Assembly (NCBI GenBank): GCA_002381765.1
Contig: DFXX01000059.1
Location: 1-5,519, forward strand
Direction of reading: 5' to 3'
DNA from: Bacteriovoracaceae bacterium UBA4097
GTDB taxonomy: Bacteria > Bdellovibrionota > Bacteriovoracia > Bacteriovoracales > Bacteriovoracaceae
DNA length: 5,519 nt
How positions within the stretch are numbered: position 1 is the stretch's first letter; the number at the start of each line of letters is the position of its first letter. The translations under genes were made by a program, and so were the position numbers. Positions 1 through 5,016 of this stretch are shown piece by piece. The notes under the pieces are model-generated. The model saw only the letters and a program-made list of their open reading frames with translations, had not been told where the DNA came from and ran no database searches.

Positions 1-95
1 ATATCGGTAGGTTGTAAATGGCGCATTCGGTGAATGGCCTTAATATTCAATGAGATAGTGTACTGGAAAGCCAAAGTAAGCCAATAACTGAAATA
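1..95. other. Non-coding flank downstream of the phosphoribosyltransferase gene
   Basis: No gene is supported here. The stretch contains a small imperfect hairpin (20-39) and a 10-bp-period direct repeat of AAGCCAA (68-74 and 78-84). A short plus-strand open frame runs in from the left edge and stops at 31-33; it could be the tail of a convergent gene, but ten codons cannot show this. I see no tRNA T-loop or recognizable transposon end. Confidence 0.4.
20..39 (-). terminator. Weak candidate stem-loop after the DprA/phosphoribosyltransferase unit
   Basis: Positions 20-28 and 32-39 pair as an 8-bp stem with one bulged base (position 23) and a 3-nt loop. On the minus strand it lies about 57 nt past the stop codon at 98-96. 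The sequence beyond it (ATTTACAACC) is only weakly T-rich, so a role as terminator is uncertain. It could equally be an unrelated palindrome. Confidence 0.2.
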
Positions 96-728
96 TTAAA
101 GCTCGACGACGTCAAAATCGGAAAACGGATCTTTAGATTTTGTCTTAGCCCAGAAAAAACCAAAGATTTCTCCTTGAAATCCATTTTCTCTAAGGAAGTC
201 AACACAAGCTCTAAAGTGAGCTCCCGAAGTTATGACGTCATCGACGATTACAATTTGATTTATTTCGTTTTTAAGACCTCTCCAAATATAATTAGATTTT
301 ATTTGATCAGGAGACCTCGTGCCGCCTTGAGAGGAACCTGTAACTGCATTTTGACAGTCTATAGGCCAGTGAACAGTTAAGTTCATTCTATGTCTTTTCA
401 ACTCTTTAAAAAGATCTTGGAAACGTTGATTATTCTCAAGATGAGACCAAGGTTTTGATCCAGGTATGGCCATGACATGAAAAGGATTATCTCCTAACAA
501 ATGAGCAAGTTCCCTGGCAAATTGAGATACAGCTCGGTCACGATAGTGCCATTGATTTGTACCCTTTCTATCAATGGATTTCTTAAAATTTAAAACAAGT
601 TGGTTCGCTTCCCCTTCGATACCTCCACCTGAAATATAATCTCGAGCATACCAACAGTTCTCCTCACCTTTTAGATACTGAGGATAATTTTCAGATAAAA
701 TATTTATTTTCTTCCAAAAATTACTCAA
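96..728 (-). CDS. Phosphoribosyltransferase-domain protein, candidate ShosT-like toxin partner of a DprA-like protein
   Basis: This 210-residue soluble protein has a type I phosphoribosyltransferase signature. The PRPP-binding loop is IVIVDDVITSGAHF at residues 159-172, preceded by a hydrophobic strand. An AIPGSK segment (88-92 region) fits the pyrophosphate-loop position, and GGTRS (135-139) may belong to the flexible catalytic region. It lacks the four-cysteine zinc ribbon expected of ComF, so it is not a plain competence ComF. The start is TTG at 728-726, sharing TTGA with the stop codon of the upstream gene. An in-frame TAA lies two codons upstream (734-732), so no longer start is possible, and the next ATG falls inside the domain. 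AAAGG about 10 nt upstream is a modest ribosome binding site. Overlap implies translational coupling to the DprA-like gene. I recall ShosTA-type toxin-antitoxin/anti-phage pairs as combining a phosphoribosyltransferase and a DprA-domain protein; that assignment is inferred from architecture only. The PRTase fold is well supported, the toxin role is not demonstrated. Confidence 0.85.
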   Translation of the reverse strand: MSNFWKKINILSENYPQYLKGEENCWYARDYISGGGIEGEANQLVLNFKKSIDRKGTNQWHYRDRAVSQFARELAHLLGDNPFHVMAIPGSKPWSHLENNQRFQDLFKELKRHRMNLTVHWPIDCQNAVTGSSQGGTRSPDQIKSNYIWRGLKNEINQIVIVDDVITSGAHFRACVDFLRENGFQGEIFGFFWAKTKSKDPFSDFDVVEL

Positions 729-1615
729 GGATTAAGAACCTTTAAAATGTCAGAAGTACAAGTAACTCTTATTGCACCCTGCTTAACGTAATTTGCAGGC
801 CAAGTAATCTCTTTATTCTTGAAGCAAGAATCTAGAATAAAAAGTTTTTTATTTTGACTAATACATGCCCTAGCTTGAGTTAAGCTTCCGCTCGTGTCTG
901 AAGCTTCTACAATGATAGTTGCTTCTGAAATGGCAGCCATAGTTACGTTTCGACGAGGGAAATATAATCTGTGATTTGCAAAATGCTCGTTTGCATATCT
1001 ATAGAATGGGACCTGACTAATTAATAGGTGATCTTCAGCAATTAAGTTCTGTAGCTCTTTATTTTCTTTTGGGTAATATGAGTCAATAGGCGTTCCAATT
1101 GTCCCAATTGTTTGACCTTTGTTTTCAATAGCTGATTTCTGTGCAGCTGTATCTACTCCCTGAGCAAGGCCTGAAACTATAGTAAATCCAGCCTCAACTA
1201 ACTCTTTAGACAATCGAGTTGATCTACTTATACCTTGTGGGGACACTTTTCTTGCCCCAACAACTGAAACAGATCGAGTCTGAAGCAAATCTAAATTACC
1301 TTTGTAATAAAATAATTCAATTGGATGATGAGCCTTCCTTAAGCTTTCAGGATATTGATAGTCTCCGTATATGCAAACTGAGAATTGCTTTTGTTTTTTT
1401 TCCAAAAATTCACGGACTGCATTTTCAATATCTAGAATTTCTTCAGAAGGAATTAATCCTTTCTGTTTTTGTAGTACTTGTGATGGCAAGGATTTTGAGA
1501 ATTTAAAAAGCTCAGAGAGCTTCTTCTCAGTCATTCCATTAATTGCCCATAAAGTTTCATAGGCAACAGCTTCCTCAAAAGGATCTACGACATTATTTAA
1601 AAGAAGTGCTTCCAT
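725..1615 (-). CDS. DprA/Smf-like Rossmann-fold protein, candidate ShosA-like antitoxin or sensor
   Basis: This 296-residue protein carries the DprA/Smf (SLOG superfamily) core. The motifs in order are YPESL (88-92), FYYKGN (102-107), SVVGARKVSPQG (117-128), the nucleotide-loop-like SGLAQGVDTAAQKSA (148-162), GTPIDSYYPKEN (174-185), FPRRN (219-223) and IVEASDTSGSL (235-245). It differs from housekeeping DprA. The usual His in the GID-x-x-AH motif is Gln159, the Arg normally following FPRRN is Val224, and the protein ends right after the Rossmann domain, without the C-terminal winged helix. Housekeeping DprA binds ssDNA and loads RecA during transformation; this copy sits in a two-gene unit with a phosphoribosyltransferase beside an integrase, suggesting a conflict-system role. 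The ATG at 1615 has a weak GGGA ribosome binding site 8-9 nt upstream and a TATACT -10 candidate at 1657-1652. A ShosA-like role is inferred; the DprA fold is secure. Confidence 0.88.
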   Translation of the reverse strand: MEALLLNNVVDPFEEAVAYETLWAINGMTEKKLSELFKFSKSLPSQVLQKQKGLIPSEEILDIENAVREFLEKKQKQFSVCIYGDYQYPESLRKAHHPIELFYYKGNLDLLQTRSVSVVGARKVSPQGISRSTRLSKELVEAGFTIVSGLAQGVDTAAQKSAIENKGQTIGTIGTPIDSYYPKENKELQNLIAEDHLLISQVPFYRYANEHFANHRLYFPRRNVTMAAISEATIIVEASDTSGSLTQARACISQNKKLFILDSCFKNKEITWPANYVKQGAIRVTCTSDILKVLNP

Positions 1616-1651
1616 ATTATCATTCCCATTTTTTGAGAAACTTAAAGAAGT

Positions 1652-1657
1652 AGTATA
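1652..1657 (-). promoter_or_regulatory. Candidate -10 element for the DprA-like/phosphoribosyltransferase unit
   Basis: On the minus strand TATACT lies 36 nt upstream of the ATG at 1615, differing from the TATAAT consensus at one base. The -35 is poor: TTATTT is at 17 nt and TTGTTA at 20 nt. Since the integrase operon seems to end at the stem-loop just upstream, the pair needs its own promoter, which supports the call indirectly. Confidence 0.35.
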
Positions 1658-1701
1658 ACCCGACTAAAACCCATAAATAACAATAGCTTACTGTACAAGC
1701 C

Positions 1702-1755
1702 AGCTATTTTGAAGATAAATATTAGATTTCTTAAAGAATCCCTTTGAAAATAGCT
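1702..1755. repeat. 9-bp inverted repeat AGCTATTTT/AAAATAGCT
   Basis: AGCTATTTT at 1702-1710 is the exact reverse complement of AAAATAGCT at 1747-1755, with 36 bp between. Part of the motif recurs as AATAGCT at 1682-1688, giving three related copies upstream of the candidate promoter. Possible roles are regulator binding or integrase arm sites. Chance is not excluded in AT-rich DNA. Confidence 0.4.
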
Positions 1756-1768
1756 ACATTAACAAATA

Positions 1769-1798
1769 CCCCTGCTAGTTAATTATTACTAGCAGGGG
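1769..1798 (-). terminator. Stem-loop terminator candidate after the integrase gene
   Basis: CCCCTGCTAGT (1769-1779) and ACTAGCAGGGG (1788-1798) form a perfect 11-bp stem with an 8-nt AT-only loop. It begins six nucleotides past the integrase stop codon (1807-1805). On the minus strand the following sequence is TATTTGTTAATG, a broken T-run, so intrinsic termination is plausible but not textbook. It likely separates the integration operon from the DprA-like unit. Confidence 0.6.
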
Positions 1799-1804
1799 GA
1801 AAAA

Positions 1805-2965
1805 TTAACTTCTAAAACCAAAAAGACTAACTATGTTATCCATAACCTCCTTATCAGAAGGCAGGATATTTAAAACTTCAGTTGCCCCAGCCTCATTTAC
1901 CCCGGCTAATCGCACATAGAACTCCATCGTTTTTAAATTCTTCCAACCACAGATTTTCATTACAACAGCAGGGGGTATGTTCTTGGCTAGCAGCTGAGTA
2001 GCAAAGCAGGCCCTCAACGCATGGAACTTAACTGGCTTAATTCCAATCCCTATCAAGAAAGCTCTAAGCTCCCTAGCTTGGAGTCCCTTATTCCAGTACC
2101 TTAAGCGAGGAAGAACATATTTCTGATGTTCATCAACCTCTCGGTATTTTAAATGAGACTTTAATTCATAGAGCAGTTCCTTGAGCTGAGTTGAAATTGG
2201 TATGTTTCTCCAATAACCAGCCTTGGTAGATTTAACAGATTTGGTCCTGGAGTTATAAGATTTAGAGACTCGAATCAACGAATTTTCAAAATCGACATCT
2301 GCCCATTCAAGAGCATAAAGTTCTCCATTTCTCATTCCTGTCAAAAGAGCCATGCCCCATATTGGATACCAAGGGCTTTTAATATCTCTTGCTGCTTCAA
2401 GAAATGTTTTAATTTCACTGAGCGTAAGGATATCAGGAACCTTTTCAGACATATTACTAAAAACAAGTCCAGCCATGGGAGAAGGGATAGGCTTAGAGAT
2501 CAGCTTTTCTTCAAGACCATAATTGAATACAGTATTCACCATGCTCCGGATTTTCTGCTGGCCCTTGCAGCTCAATCCCAAAGACTCCATATTCTTTTGA
2601 ACGTCTCGTCCACTGGAACGAGTCAAGTTTTCAGCAGGAAGGGGTAGCCAACTCACAGTCCACTTTCGTAATCCGGCAACGGTGTCAGAAATTGTTGTGG
2701 GATCATACTTCCGTAGAACTCCTGCTTTAGCATCCTTTTCCCATCGTTCAATAACCTTCTCCCAGGTCACACCCTGATTCATTGTTAAGGCTAACTCAGT
2801 AGAAAGTTCAGCTACAATTTGCTTTTCCATTCTTCTAGCAGCAGCTTGAGATTCAATATCTGAAACTGTTTTCTGTTTCCTAATTAAAGGATTCTGTTTG
2901 CTACGTAAATTTACATAGACTTTCCAATACACTTTCTCATCTCGACGATACGATTTAATACCCAT
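1805..2965 (-). CDS. Tyrosine recombinase (phage/ICE-type integrase)
   Basis: This 386-residue site-specific recombinase would catalyse integration and excision of the element by strand exchange through a 3'-phosphotyrosine intermediate. An N-terminal arm-type DNA-binding segment (about 1-60) is followed by a helical core-binding domain (about 65-165) and the catalytic domain (about 175-360). Catalytic residues are visible: Arg212 in TGMRNGEL, Lys248 in STKAGYWR, His315 and Arg318 in FHALRACFA, Trp341 in CGWKN at the usual His/Trp position, and the nucleophile Tyr350 in MEFYVRLAG. All are present, so the enzyme looks intact. The ATG at 2965 overlaps the last base of the upstream HTH gene's TAA stop, with GGGAGG at 2977-2972 as ribosome binding site. 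Translation is therefore coupled to the candidate excisionase. It is the last gene of its operon, with its 3' end facing the DprA-like unit. The natural target site cannot be read from this window. Confidence 0.96.
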   Translation of the reverse strand: MGIKSYRRDEKVYWKVYVNLRSKQNPLIRKQKTVSDIESQAAARRMEKQIVAELSTELALTMNQGVTWEKVIERWEKDAKAGVLRKYDPTTISDTVAGLRKWTVSWLPLPAENLTRSSGRDVQKNMESLGLSCKGQQKIRSMVNTVFNYGLEEKLISKPIPSPMAGLVFSNMSEKVPDILTLSEIKTFLEAARDIKSPWYPIWGMALLTGMRNGELYALEWADVDFENSLIRVSKSYNSRTKSVKSTKAGYWRNIPISTQLKELLYELKSHLKYREVDEHQKYVLPRLRYWNKGLQARELRAFLIGIGIKPVKFHALRACFATQLLAKNIPPAVVMKICGWKNLKTMEFYVRLAGVNEAGATEVLNILPSDKEVMDNIVSLFGFRS

Positions 2966-3231
2966 TAGAAACCTCCCTTTGATGGAGAAGTCTCAAGAAG
3001 ATAATTAAGGTACTTCCTTTTAAAATAAAGTCGTCTTCTATATGTAGTTGCCTTGATTTGCCCTCTACAAACTGCCGTTCTTATGGCACCAACTGACTTT
3101 CTTAAAATGAAAGCTGCTTCGTCACATTTCACCCATTCCAAATTTTCAAAGAGCATAAAAGATTGGTTATCAATCTCTTCGTTCTTACTATACACTTTCC
3201 CGTGACTTTTGTAATCGGCTTTATAAACCAT
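2965..3231 (-). CDS. Excisionase-like helix-turn-helix DNA-binding protein
   Basis: This 88-residue protein has an excisionase/MerR-type winged helix-turn-helix at about residues 31-80. WVKCDEAAFILRKSVGAIRTAV gives the two helices in two overlapping parts (33-45 and 45-54), then the basic wing RGQIKATTYRRRLYFKR (56-72) ends in the typical 'YFKRKYL' helix start. The first 30 residues are not recognized. Proteins of this type bend attachment-site DNA to steer the partner integrase toward excision, and some also repress transcription. It lies directly upstream of the integrase, overlapping it by one base, which strongly supports a recombination directionality role. The ATG at 3231 has GAGGTG at 3240-3235 as ribosome binding site, and the gene begins 10 nt after the SSB stop codon. 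It may instead be a plain regulator of the operon; the fold is more certain than the exact role. Confidence 0.85.
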   Translation of the reverse strand: MVYKADYKSHGKVYSKNEEIDNQSFMLFENLEWVKCDEAAFILRKSVGAIRTAVCRGQIKATTYRRRLYFKRKYLNYLLETSPSKGGF

Positions 3232-3241
3232 TCACACCTCA

Positions 3242-3550
3242 TCATAGATTAATGAAACCAACTTTATTAGCAGTAATTTCTTCGTACTTTCTAACGTCTC
3301 CTGATGGAAGTCGACGCTCTTTAAACACTTTACGGCCCTGCACAAAAACAGATTTTCCTTTCTCTAGGAATACTTGGCAAAGCTCTGCCTGTTTGCCCCA
3401 AACCACTACAATATACCAGCAAGGTTTTTCTGCTCCCTCAGTTGTAACTGCAACATTAAGACGGCATACAGGCTCTTGCATGGGCGTGTAACGAAGCTCA
3501 GGGTTTTTCCCGAGCCTTCCCAAAAATAGAACATGTTGAGAAGAATTCAT
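3242..3550 (-). CDS. ssb: Short single-stranded DNA-binding protein lacking the acidic tail
   Basis: This 102-residue protein is nearly a bare OB-fold of the bacterial SSB family. Landmarks are FLGRLGKNPELRYTP (9-23), the LNVAVTT strand (31-37), CWYIVVVWGKQAE (44-56), FLEKGKSVFVQGR (61-73) and the terminal YEEITANKVGFI (89-100). It would coat single-stranded DNA during transfer, replication or recombination of the element. Chromosomal SSBs are usually about 150-190 residues with a disordered linker and an acidic tail ending near DDDIPF; this one stops right after the OB-fold, so it lacks the usual docking site for partner enzymes. I chose the ATG at 3550 because AGGTGGGAG (3564-3556) sits 5 nt before it; the in-frame GTG at 3562 would lie inside that ribosome binding site. 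The stop of the upstream gene is 12 nt away, so they are co-transcribed. Confidence 0.92.
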   Translation of the reverse strand: MNSSQHVLFLGRLGKNPELRYTPMQEPVCRLNVAVTTEGAEKPCWYIVVVWGKQAELCQVFLEKGKSVFVQGRKVFKERRLPSGDVRKYEEITANKVGFINL

Positions 3551-3555
3551 AAATA

Positions 3556-3564
3556 CTCCCACCT
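3556..3564 (-). promoter_or_regulatory. Ribosome binding site that fixes the ssb start
   Basis: AGGTGGGAG on the minus strand lies 5 nt before the ATG at 3550 and overlaps both the upstream stop codon (TAG, 3565-3563) and the competing GTG at 3562-3560. A ribosome bound here would start at the ATG, giving a protein beginning MNSSQ. Confidence 0.7.
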
Positions 3565-4009
3565 AATTAATGCCAAGTTTCTTTACTAAAAATTCTCCCA
3601 GAGAGAGTTTCACATCAGATTTTTTGTTATACTCATCTAAAGCGCGTTCAACCTTTTCCATTTCACTGAGACTTGCTTCTTGAACCTTTTCAAGATCCTT
3701 CACTGTTAGCTTTGGCAGAGCAGCCAAAATAAGGTCCTTCAAGATAATTTCTCGTCCATAGGTTTTATTATTCACCTGAGCAAGAAGGCTTAAAAGCATC
3801 TCCTTGCTTTCAATATCTTTGCTAACATCAATGAAAAACTTGTTCTGTTCCTTGATTGAATTGATCTCCTCATTCATTTCCTTTTTCTTTCGTCCTCGTC
3901 TTTTCCTCTCTCCTTCAACTTTTTCTAACTCTGTATTCATAAATCCCTCTCCTTCCCCGTTAATAAATCCTTCCCTTAAACCGCCATATGAATTTGCTCC
4001 CATTTCCAA
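3563..4009 (-). CDS. Small basic protein of unknown function at the head of the ssb-integrase operon
   Basis: I do not recognize this protein of up to 148 residues. It has a glycine-rich N-terminus (about 1-23), a strongly basic patch KRRGRKKK (36-43, AT-hook-like in composition only), and a mostly helical remainder with charged heptad-like stretches (about 104-130). The segment NNKTYGREIILKDLILAA (80-97) could be a small DNA-binding or dimerization unit, but I cannot match it to a family. Two starts are credible: TTG at 4009 with AAGGAGGGG and AGGAGG 8 nt upstream, and ATG at 3940 with AAGGAG 8 nt upstream giving 125 residues (MNTELEKVEG). The downstream ssb begins 12 nt past its stop. Being small, basic and next to the large inverted repeat, it might be a relaxosome or origin-binding accessory protein. 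That is inference from position and charge only. Confidence 0.7.
   Translation of the reverse strand: MEMGANSYGGLREGFINGEGEGFMNTELEKVEGERKRRGRKKKEMNEEINSIKEQNKFFIDVSKDIESKEMLLSLLAQVNNKTYGREIILKDLILAALPKLTVKDLEKVQEASLSEMEKVERALDEYNKKSDVKLSLGEFLVKKLGIN
3945..3954 (-). promoter_or_regulatory. Internal ribosome binding site for an alternative start of the basic protein
   Basis: AAGGAGAGGG on the minus strand places AAGGAG 8 nt upstream of an in-frame ATG (3940-3938). It competes with the TTG start at 4009. The purine-rich coding strand here makes such motifs likelier by chance, so the choice stays open. Confidence 0.4.
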
Positions 4010-4086
4010 ACCTGTCCCCTCCTTATTTTTTTAATTTCCCCCCTCTCTATCTTTATTGACTCTTGTTCTCCTTTTTCCTCCTTCCT

Positions 4087-4213
4087 AAATCCCCAACTAT
4101 CCTAACTTTCTTTTGCCTCTCCAAAACTGACCTCCATCTCGAAACAACGTTGAGGGAGGGAGGTCAGTTTTGGAGAGGCAAATTCCCCTTTACTTTCGTG
4201 TGGTTGGGGATTT
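4087..4213. repeat. Outer 11-bp inverted repeat enclosing the 24-bp hairpin
   Basis: AAATCCCCAAC at 4087-4097 is the exact reverse complement of GTTGGGGATTT at 4203-4213. Together they flank the 24-bp inverted repeat almost symmetrically, with 14 nt on the left and 20 nt on the right between outer and inner arms. The combination could form one long interrupted cruciform of about 127 bp. Confidence 0.8.
4112..4182. repeat. Perfect 24-bp inverted repeat with a 23-nt spacer
   Basis: The arms 4112-4135 and 4159-4182 are exact reverse complements (left arm begins TTTGCCTCTCC, right arm ends GGAGAGGCAAA). The spacer 4136-4158 contains the 8-bp palindrome CAACGTTG (4145-4152) and a possible CTC/GAG extension. 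Neither strand shows a T-run after the stem, so this is not a typical intrinsic terminator. Arms this long and perfect suggest a recognized DNA structure, such as an oriT hairpin or a replication start. Confidence 0.85.
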
Positions 4214-4277
4214 TCTAGAAAGTACCCCTTCACTCATGGCCGCTCTTTCTCCCACTGTTACTCCAACAACACTCATC

Positions 4278-5015
4278 CTATAAATTGAAGACCTCACTGA
4301 AAGTGGTGTGTTTACCTTTATAAAAAACTTCTAAAGTTTCGAGATTAAGACCCGTATGAAGAATGTCTTTCTTAAAACCGAAGAGGAAGCGAATTTGTGA
4401 CTCTTTGCTAATTCTAGAATCACTTGAATCGAAAAATTCGAGCAAAGTTTTCTTATAGCTTTTATAGATTGATTCATCATTGAAGATATAGAAAATATAA
4501 TCATGGACCTTGTTATTTAGATAATCCTCGATCTTATTCTTAACCCTCGTTCTAGACTTCTGGGTTAGCTCTACTTCAAGTGCAAGTCGGAATGATTCAT
4601 TACCAATCTCTCCATTCAAAATTGCATCGGGTAACCGACGAATACCAAATCCAAAGGATGATTCGTTGATTTCGTGAGCCAGAATGACTTCCTCAAATAC
4701 CCCCCATCTCAAAAATTGACATGAAACCATCGTGACTACGGCTTCGTGAATCAAGCTTTCATCGTAGAGAGGAGTAACTTTACTAGGAGCGCTCTTGATT
4801 AGTTCTGGCCCAAGATAGACCAACTTGGACTTGCCCTTAAAAGGTCGGCTTTTGAGAAGATTAACACGTTCAAGCTTTTGAATGACTTTCCTAAAACTTG
4901 TATCAAGGCCTGGATAATCAGAAAGCTCTTTCAAAAGTGGAAGCGGCAAAGCTCTCCATTTGAGAACTTGTTTTAAGATCGGATCATATTGTTCCAGATA
5001 AAAATCTAATTCCAT
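4278..5015 (-). CDS. Replication-relaxation-like winged-helix protein of a conjugative element
   Basis: This 245-residue protein resembles the replication-relaxation (Replic_Relax) family found on plasmids and integrative elements. The N-terminal part (about 10-75) reads as a winged helix: LPLLKELSDYPGLDTSFRKVIQ then LERVNLLKSRPF and a KLVYLGPEL wing, here cited in pieces. The C-terminal part has RRLPDAIL (126-133), ALEVELTQKSRTRVKNK (145-161) and an alternating strand HDYIFYIFND. The PD...ExE spacing recalls the core of PD-(D/E)XK nucleases, but the usual Lys is not present, so nuclease activity is uncertain. Start ATG at 5015 lies one base after the coupling protein's stop codon, with AGGAGGGAG at 5029-5021 inside that gene, indicating tight coupling. 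It would act on element DNA, perhaps with the relaxosome. Family assignment is from remembered sequence character, not a search. Confidence 0.65.
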   Translation of the reverse strand: MELDFYLEQYDPILKQVLKWRALPLPLLKELSDYPGLDTSFRKVIQKLERVNLLKSRPFKGKSKLVYLGPELIKSAPSKVTPLYDESLIHEAVVTMVSCQFLRWGVFEEVILAHEINESSFGFGIRRLPDAILNGEIGNESFRLALEVELTQKSRTRVKNKIEDYLNNKVHDYIFYIFNDESIYKSYKKTLLEFFDSSDSRISKESQIRFLFGFKKDILHTGLNLETLEVFYKGKHTTFSEVFNL

Positions 5016-5016
5016 T

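Larger units (their letters stand above)
1616..1804. other. Intergenic region between the integrase and the DprA-like gene
   Basis: No gene is supported in these 189 bp. The stretch holds a candidate promoter for the DprA-like gene, several short dyads (AATAGCT/AGCTATT at 1682-1688 and 1702-1708; AGCTATTTT/AAAATAGCT at 1702-1710 and 1747-1755; TTCTT-A-AAGAA at 1728-1738) and the stem-loop that follows the integrase. The dyads could be operator or recombinase-binding sites, since attachment sites often lie beside the integrase gene. I cannot define an att core without the other element end. Confidence 0.5.
4010..4277. other. Gene-free cis-acting candidate region (possible oriT or origin)
   Basis: These 268 bp hold no convincing gene. 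They contain the nested inverted repeats (4087-4213), a smaller 7-bp inverted repeat TACTTTC/GAAAGTA (4191-4197 and 4218-4224) overlapping the outer arm, and a strongly pyrimidine-rich plus strand from about 4021 to 4135. Flanking genes encode transfer or replication-type proteins on one side and an SSB operon on the other. Such a layout fits an oriT, a replication origin or an operon leader. No iteron array and no clear promoter for the 4009 gene were seen. Confidence 0.5.

Noticed and set aside
174..380. Plus-strand open frame inside the phosphoribosyltransferase gene
   Set aside because: It is antisense to a gene with clear PRTase motifs, has no recognizable domain, and no supporting gene context.
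1219..1562. Two overlapping plus-strand open frames within the DprA-like gene
   Set aside because: Both are shadows of the well-supported minus-strand coding sequence and show no family motifs.
725..1615. Housekeeping competence gene dprA with comF
   Set aside because: The winged helix and several core residues are missing, and the partner lacks the ComF zinc ribbon; the context is a mobile element.
1616..1804. tRNA fragment as integration target
   Set aside because: I found no T-loop or acceptor-like sequence here or in 1-95.
3252..3491. Plus-strand open frame antisense to ssb
   Set aside because: The minus strand encodes an unmistakable SSB OB-fold over the same bases.
3804..4034. Plus-strand hydrophobic Ser/Phe/Pro-rich open frame
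   Set aside because: Its composition simply follows from the pyrimidine-rich strand; no ribosome binding site or domain supports a membrane peptide.
4112..4182. 24-bp inverted repeat as an intrinsic terminator
   Set aside because: No T-run follows the stem on either strand and the 23-nt loop is long; a structural or protein-recognized role fits better.
4189..4275. Minus-strand 28-codon open frame (4275 to about 4189) starting one base after the replication-relaxation-like gene's stop codon
   Set aside because: The start has no properly spaced ribosome binding site, the peptide shows no motif, and it runs through the inverted-repeat region, so chance is likelier.
4010..4277. CRISPR array or iteron array
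   Set aside because: Repeats are inverted pairs, not regularly spaced direct repeats.
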